Shown piece after piece: positions 59,001 through 64,000 of a stretch of 64,000 nt of DNA; position 1 is the first letter of the stretch, and each line of letters opens with the position of its first letter. Origin of the DNA: Ligustrum vulgare (Eukaryota > Streptophyta > Magnoliopsida > Lamiales > Oleaceae); NCBI GenBank assembly GCA_963555705.1, contig OY743190.1:8779501-8843500 (forward strand), written 5' to 3'. Under the pieces are notes generated by a model, which was not told where the DNA came from, searched no databases, and saw nothing but the letters and a program-made list of their open reading frames with translations. Position numbers and translations under genes: made by a program.

Positions 59001-62000
59001 AGCACAGTAAGCATGTTCTAGCATTGGCCGCTAGTTCTGATGGTCGATATTTGGCAAGTGGTGGCCTGGATCGTCATGTTCATTTGTGGGATATCCGTAC
59101 TCGGCAGCATATTCAGGTGCTTCTACCAAACTATTAGTAAATATAGATACAAAGCTATTTTGTACTGGGAAAAATCTGTAAGTTTCCAGTTATTCCTGTT
59201 TCATTTGGCATCTGTGAAAAATTATTTATATAGTATTAAAGTTCTAGATACTTACTTGACAATACAATAATTCTCGTGCAATGTAAAATCCCAGCCCATC
59301 GTGCGGAAATTCACATCTTTATTTGCTGCATTAGCTACTAGATGGCGTAATCTATCAAATTAAGAATGGCAACAGAGTTTTCATGGATTTTGAATACTAC
59401 TGGTCTGACCTATCTTGTATTCCTACCTGATGCATGTAATGCATGTATTTTACTTTATAGCTTCAAATGACAATTTTTAGGGGAAGTGTGTACTTTATGT
59501 TTTGGTAATGCCATTTTAACTCACCTTTTGCATTACTTGCAGGCATTTCCCGGGCATAAGGGACCTGTGACATGCTTAACATTTAGGCAAGGAACTTCAG
59601 AACTTTTTTCTGGTTCATTTGATCGATCTGTCAAGATCTGGAATGCAGAAGATAGAACTTACATAAACACATTATTTGGTCACCAGAGTGAAGTGTTAAC
59701 AATTGACAGCTTGAGGAAAGAACGTGTATTGACTGTTGGTCGTGACCAGACCATGCATTTGTGGAAGGTAATTGACAATCCTTTTCCGAAGGGGCTTGCA
59801 ACCACAATTGTCAAGAATCTTAGCCCCTGTTCTCTTTGCTGTTTTGAGGTCGTTTTCTGTTTTTATTTTCGAAAATGCTAAAAACGCATTCTCTTTACCA
59901 TTTTCGAAAACGCATTTTGGAAAACAAAAAAAAAAAATTTGTACACAAAACGCCCAAAACCTCGTTTTGAGCGTTTTGTGTGTATTTCGACAAAAAATGT
60001 CCAAAACACGGAAAACACGTTTTCGGATTTTTTTTTTTTTTTTAAAGAATTATCTTAACTTAGAAATAAGTTTAATATAAAATTTTTATTTTTTTATTAC
60101 TTTTTTTAGAATTATCCTAACTTGGAACTAAGCCTAAATATTTTTTTTATTTTTTTTTGAGAATTATCATAACTTGGAACTAAGTTTAAATAAAGTTTTA
60201 TTGAATTTAATATCAACATTACAAAAAAAAATTAAGTGAAAATTCTTATTATTATATTTCAAAAAATGCACTGATAAATGGACTCTGGTGGTTTTGAAAG
60301 AACTTGCATTTTCTGAATTTTAATAGAAGTAGAGCTTTTTCAAATCCCGAACCTGACCAAGCTGGGTTTATATAGATTCTTAATGCTCACATTAATGTGT
60401 TGCATGTAACCATGTTTTCAGTGTATTGTGAAAGGAAATTTGAGTTTGAATTAGTAGTATTCTGCAAGCAAATTAATTAAAAATAGTTTAAGTAGTATTC
60501 TGCAAAATTTCAAACAGAACGTGTTTTCCAGCTTTACATTTTCAAAAACAGTTTTCAGAAATGACAAGCCAAACTCGTTTTCAGCAAATTTGAAAAAAAA
60601 ATGAAAACAGGACACACAAAACATTTTCGAAAATGAAAATACAAAATAAAATACAAACAAAACACCACCTTATATTTTTGGTTACCATTCTTGTTGTTTG
60701 ATTTGCACTTCTGTCCCATTCTTCCATTTTCTTCATCTGTATTTATTTAGACTTGCTTAAAAGGAGAAAAGGTAGTCCAGATTGCATTACACACTGTAAA
60801 GTTGTAGGGTGAATCTACCGTAAAGCTAGAAATAAATGAAATTTTTATAACGATCCCAAACAAAGGTCCCTTATTGTATGCTATTTGATAATGATCCAAA
60901 TTTAGTTTATGATATTAGGAAGGGTAATTCTCAACTTAGAACTCTTGAGGATTGTAAGAGTTAAGTAAACAAGTTGAATTCAATGGATGAAATGTTCTTT
61001 AAATCACGTGTGGTCATATTGTTCCAAAACCAATTATTCTAGATATCTAGGCTTGATTATTACTAAGCAAGAAGGAATTGTAAATGATATAAGTTACTGG
61101 ATTGAGTGATGGGATGGAACAGTGTATGGATTGTATGTGATCAATCCTACCATTCAAAGGGCAAAATCTGCAGAATGGCTATCAGACCAACTATGCTGTA
61201 TGACACTGATTTTTTTGGAATATTAACCAAACCTAATTAATGTTGATTTACACAAACAAGTGGATTGATTGAACATTTTGTAGCTTATCTTGCTTATACC
61301 TAATGAAGTTCTTGTTGTAAGAGTGACGCAGAAGAATAATAAGAAGGAAATTTGACTTTAGTTAATATGGCTTGAGGTGGTCCAAGATTTCAAAAGATAG
61401 GATATTTCTCGACCATTTTGAAAAGATAGTTCTAAAGGAACATTGAAAAAGGATTCATGTGGCTTAACCCAAGTTCATAGTCAGGAAGGCTTAGCTTGTT
61501 AAGAGACCTTCTAAATTTGAAAAGTATTAGGCTCTAATATCTTGATACTTTGTGTTGCGCAGTTTCTGTCTTATCTTCCAATATGACCAGTGTTTACTTC
61601 TTTTTTTTTTTTTAAAAAAAAAAGAGAAAAAAAAATGAGAGAGAAGTTGTGAACTTTTGTGAAAAACAAGTATATGGAAGATCAAGTTATTGCCTATGAT
61701 GTCTCTAAGATAGATGAATTTTTTTAATTTGTTTATGACATAATCTTTGTATTCCTAATAGGTACCTGAAGAATCTCAACTAGTATTTCGGGCTTCTGCA
61801 TCATCCCTGGAATGCTGCTGTTTTATTAGCAATGATGAATTCTTATCGGGTTCTGATGATGGAAGTATTGAACATTGGAACATATTACGTAAGAAGCCTG
61901 TCCATATTGTAAGAAATGCACATTCCTCGTTGACTCAGATCGATTTTGAACAAAGACATAATGGCTTATCAAATGGCCACATAGGTAATTGATCTTCCAG

Positions 62001-63755
62001 CTTCTTGTCTGTTGACAGCTGGAGTTTCCTTTTCTTTATCTGTGGACATGGTCACTTCCCAAATTTGCTTGTACATAATTTTTACGTGGTATTTCCTTTA
62101 TTGTTTGCAGAAAATGATGCCCAAGATTCTGGAAAATCTTGTTCCACAGCTCTTTCCTGGGTCAGTTCAGTGGCCGTATGTAGAAGCAGTGATCTTGCTG
62201 CTTCCGGAGCCGGAAATGGTTCTATACGTCTTTGGATGATTGAGAGTGAATCCAAAGGCATTCATCCTCTGTTTGAGCTACCCCTGGTTAGCATATATTG
62301 TTTCTCCTGGATGACTTCGATTTGGTCATTATAACACAAGTCATTTTACTTTATATTCTTTTGTAATATTCTTCACTATCAAGTAGGATCTCTAAATCAG
62401 TATGTTGAAAGTTCCCTATCTCAGCAGTGGAACTTTTTCATGAATCTAGATGGGTTTTTACTCTCTAGGTGGCCTAGATGATTTCAAATATGATAATTTT
62501 TTCATACATGAGATGAGTCACCTTAATGAAGTGAAATATGTGCTGAAGGAAACCAAACTTTCACAGATTTTGTCTTGTAAAAGCCACAATATGTAATAAA
62601 GGTCCTGGGATCAATAGGCTCCTTTTCTTCCTCCTTGTATTGTAGTCGAACTTTTCCTAATTATTAGATTTGGCATGTAATGTTGTGCAATGTAGTTCCT
62701 ACATTTCCCAAGACTAGTTTCTATTTCTCATGTGAATTGGAATATTATGTAGGTTGGGTTTGTTAACTCTTTATCTTTTGCGAAATCTGGAAGATTCCTT
62801 ATTGCTGGTGTTGGACAGGTGAAGTTTTCCTCCCCCTACAAATTTCAAAATTACCTAATCTGAATCTTTACTAGTGGAACGTGGAAAATAATAAAATATA
62901 GTCTGCCTTTCTTCATAAAAAAATTGATTCACATTTTGAAGTATATTTCTTGCATGTTCTGATTTTTTTATGCCAGTATAAGATAAACAATAGCTTTTGC
63001 TATCATTAAGGAAGCATCATTTAACATTGTTCAGATGATTTAAACCTCTGCAAAGTTATTTTTCATATTGAGCCTTTGAAATGGTTCCTAGACTATCTGG
63101 ATGAAACATCTTCTGTGACTGAATTGATTAGGGTTAACCTCTAGAGTTGGGCGAGAAAGGAGATACCTCTTTTGCTTCCCTTGATAGTTGATACTAAGTA
63201 GGACCCTGGAGACCACTTGATCAGAGGAGTCTGATGCAATGTCAATTGGCATTTTGTACCTTTTGGTTCTTCAAGTCATAAGAATGAAAGACAGCACATG
63301 CAGCAGTGCCAACTAGGTTTAAACAATGTGGTCATTTGATTTTTATTTTTTTTTCCAGTCAAGGGGTGATAATTAGCGAGAGTGTCGAGAAGTCAGTTTA
63401 TTAGATGAAACCCAATAATTTATTTAGTAACAAGCTTGGGTTGGAAATGGAAGTTTATTGCTTAGTTTCATACATAGAATACATATGAATTTCTTCGTCT
63501 TTGAAATGGCTTGATATATGAAAGATGGATCTCAGTTTGGAATTGGCTTGTCATAGAGAAAAAGTATTATATGATCTGATTATATCTTGCTTTTTAACGA
63601 TTTAGGTATTATTTTCATACAAATGAGTATTTTTCACTTTCCTTATTTTGATCTAATATTGAAGGTTTTTTGGACAGGAGCCCCGATTAGGAAGGTGGGA
63701 ACGAAATCCGGCTGCCAAAAATGGAGTTGCGTTGCATCCTTTAGAGCTTTCTTGA
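56061..63755 (+). CDS. YAO: U3 snoRNP-associated WD40 protein, plant RRP9 / YAO homologue (seven exons, 519 aa)
   Basis: Exons: 56061-56509, 58774-59116, 59543-59767, 61762-61984, 62111-62286, 62753-62818 and 63678-63755. All introns are GT-AG, the frame stays open throughout and the stop is 63753-63755. Residues 1-150 form a basic then strongly acidic tail (KKMRKRK near the start, long D/E runs, [20 protein letters not shown]). Residues 150-519 form a WD40 propeller with recognisable strands [64 protein letters not shown] and [18 protein letters not shown]. In eukaryotes RRP9/U3-55K binds U3 snoRNA in the nucleolus for 18S pre-rRNA processing; plant YAO is required for early embryo and gamete development. 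The length fits the Arabidopsis protein (about 504 aa). The start is the first ATG of the frame. It appears intact despite large insertions in introns 1 and 3. Confidence 0.95.
57058..57687. repeat. 29-bp direct repeats bracketing the left arm
   Basis: 57058-57086 and 57659-57687 are identical, each starting TTAGGACATTACTTATGAG. They flank the left arm of the inverted repeat; the second lies in the spacer between the arms. Confidence 0.92.
57087..58166. repeat. Large inverted repeat of an LHT-type transporter gene fragment
   Basis: The left arm (57087-57625) and right arm (57698-58166) are inverted copies separated by about 70 bp. The right arm reads forward like a gene start: a leader, ATG at 57907, [19 protein letters not shown], then (after a 1-base frameshift) [20 protein letters not shown] and GVGVLGL, ending at a stop near 58088. 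The left arm on the minus strand gives ITSSRNGKW, a stop, [11 protein letters not shown] and GVLGLPF. These match the N-terminus of lysine/histidine-type amino-acid transporters ([34 protein letters not shown]). Each arm has different lesions. The left arm has lost the ATG and has an extra 45 bp near its outer end. It lies in sense within the YAO intron and could fold into a long hairpin RNA. Confidence 0.82.
59823..60669. mobile_element. Tourist-like element, copy B, in YAO intron 3 (847 bp)
   Basis: The ends are GCCCCTGTTCTCTTTGC and, reverse complemented, GGTGGTGTTTTGTTTG. It is flanked by TTA at 59820-59822 and 60670-60672. The interior matches copy A at 44835-45708 over its whole length with small indels. 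It starts 55 bp after the exon 3 donor. The frames at 59696-60080 and 60451-60660 are this element, not exons. Confidence 0.9.
60673..61761 (+). other. Remainder of YAO intron 3
   Basis: No gene or terminal repeat recognised. A poly-T/poly-A stretch lies near 61600-61640, and the acceptor is CCTAATAG at 61754-61761. Confidence 0.6.
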
Positions 63756-64000
63756 GACAGTACGAGACTTTTAGAAAGAAAGTATGAATTGCTAACTTTT
63801 TCTTGATTGGGGTTGATTTTTTATTTTAATTTTTAAAAAGCTATCATCCCCCAAATGAATTTTGTCTTTATCAATTTGTGTTTAGCTCTCAATCTGTAAG
63901 AACTTGGTAAATGCTGGCTGGAGTTTGCCTTGCCTTGTGGGTTTTGGCTCATATGAAAGCTCCTTTATTTTTTTGGTTCAAAATTCAATATTTAAGGAAC
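63756..64000 (+). other. YAO 3' UTR and downstream DNA
   Basis: AT-rich sequence after the stop codon. No canonical AATAAA was seen before the window ends, so the poly(A) site was not fixed. Confidence 0.5.

Overview
This window is nuclear DNA from a flowering plant, most likely a eudicot. It is very AT-rich, its one intact gene has plant-type GT-AG introns, and nearly everything else is plant transposable elements: Ty1/copia and Ty3/gypsy retrotransposons, CACTA, hAT, PIF/Harbinger-Tourist, Stowaway and Mutator-like elements, Helitrons and a probable tRNA-derived SINE. I could not name the species.

Layout. 1-1984: gene-poor DNA with small MITEs. 1985-13943: a nested complex. A Ty1/copia element (5-bp target duplication GTTGA) landed in a small MITE, lost most of its pol, and later received a 2.5-kb solo LTR in gag (duplication AATTC) and a reverse-oriented Ty3/gypsy chromovirus in its right LTR (duplication GTGCG/GTGCA). 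13949-17331: MITEs and a patch with six copies of a palindromic TTACGGCCGTAA motif. 17332-25672: a second, decayed copia element on the minus strand (duplication CTCAT) with a Met-tRNA-type primer site. 26113-26861: a hAT element keeping the C-terminus of its transposase. 27090-35366: a complete-ended CACTA element (duplication TGA) with a TNP2-like transposase and a second gene ending in a Ulp1-type cysteine protease. 35585-36558: a probable SINE and an old hAT element with a Tourist MITE inside.

37146-48960 is a cluster of Helitrons and fragments. Most have their 3' ends facing left, and some adjoin one another. One Helitron (42350-46009) is resolved precisely by a paralogous empty site at 48349/48350. 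49726-54640 holds the 3' end of a copia pol and then a puzzling array of short hairpins whose arms differ but whose loop is nearly always CTTCAGG or CTTCTGG. 55261-55945 is a hAT MITE just upstream of the gene.

56061-63755 is the only gene that looks functional: a seven-exon, 519-residue WD40 protein, the plant RRP9/U3-55K homologue (YAO), needed for pre-rRNA processing. Intron 1 carries two inverted copies of the 5' end of an LHT-type amino-acid transporter gene, a potential hairpin-RNA source. Intron 3 carries an 847-bp Tourist element whose sister copy lies inside the Helitron at 42350-46009.

Exons, target duplications and domain calls were read by eye. Family names rest on recognised protein motifs and terminal sequences, not on database searches.
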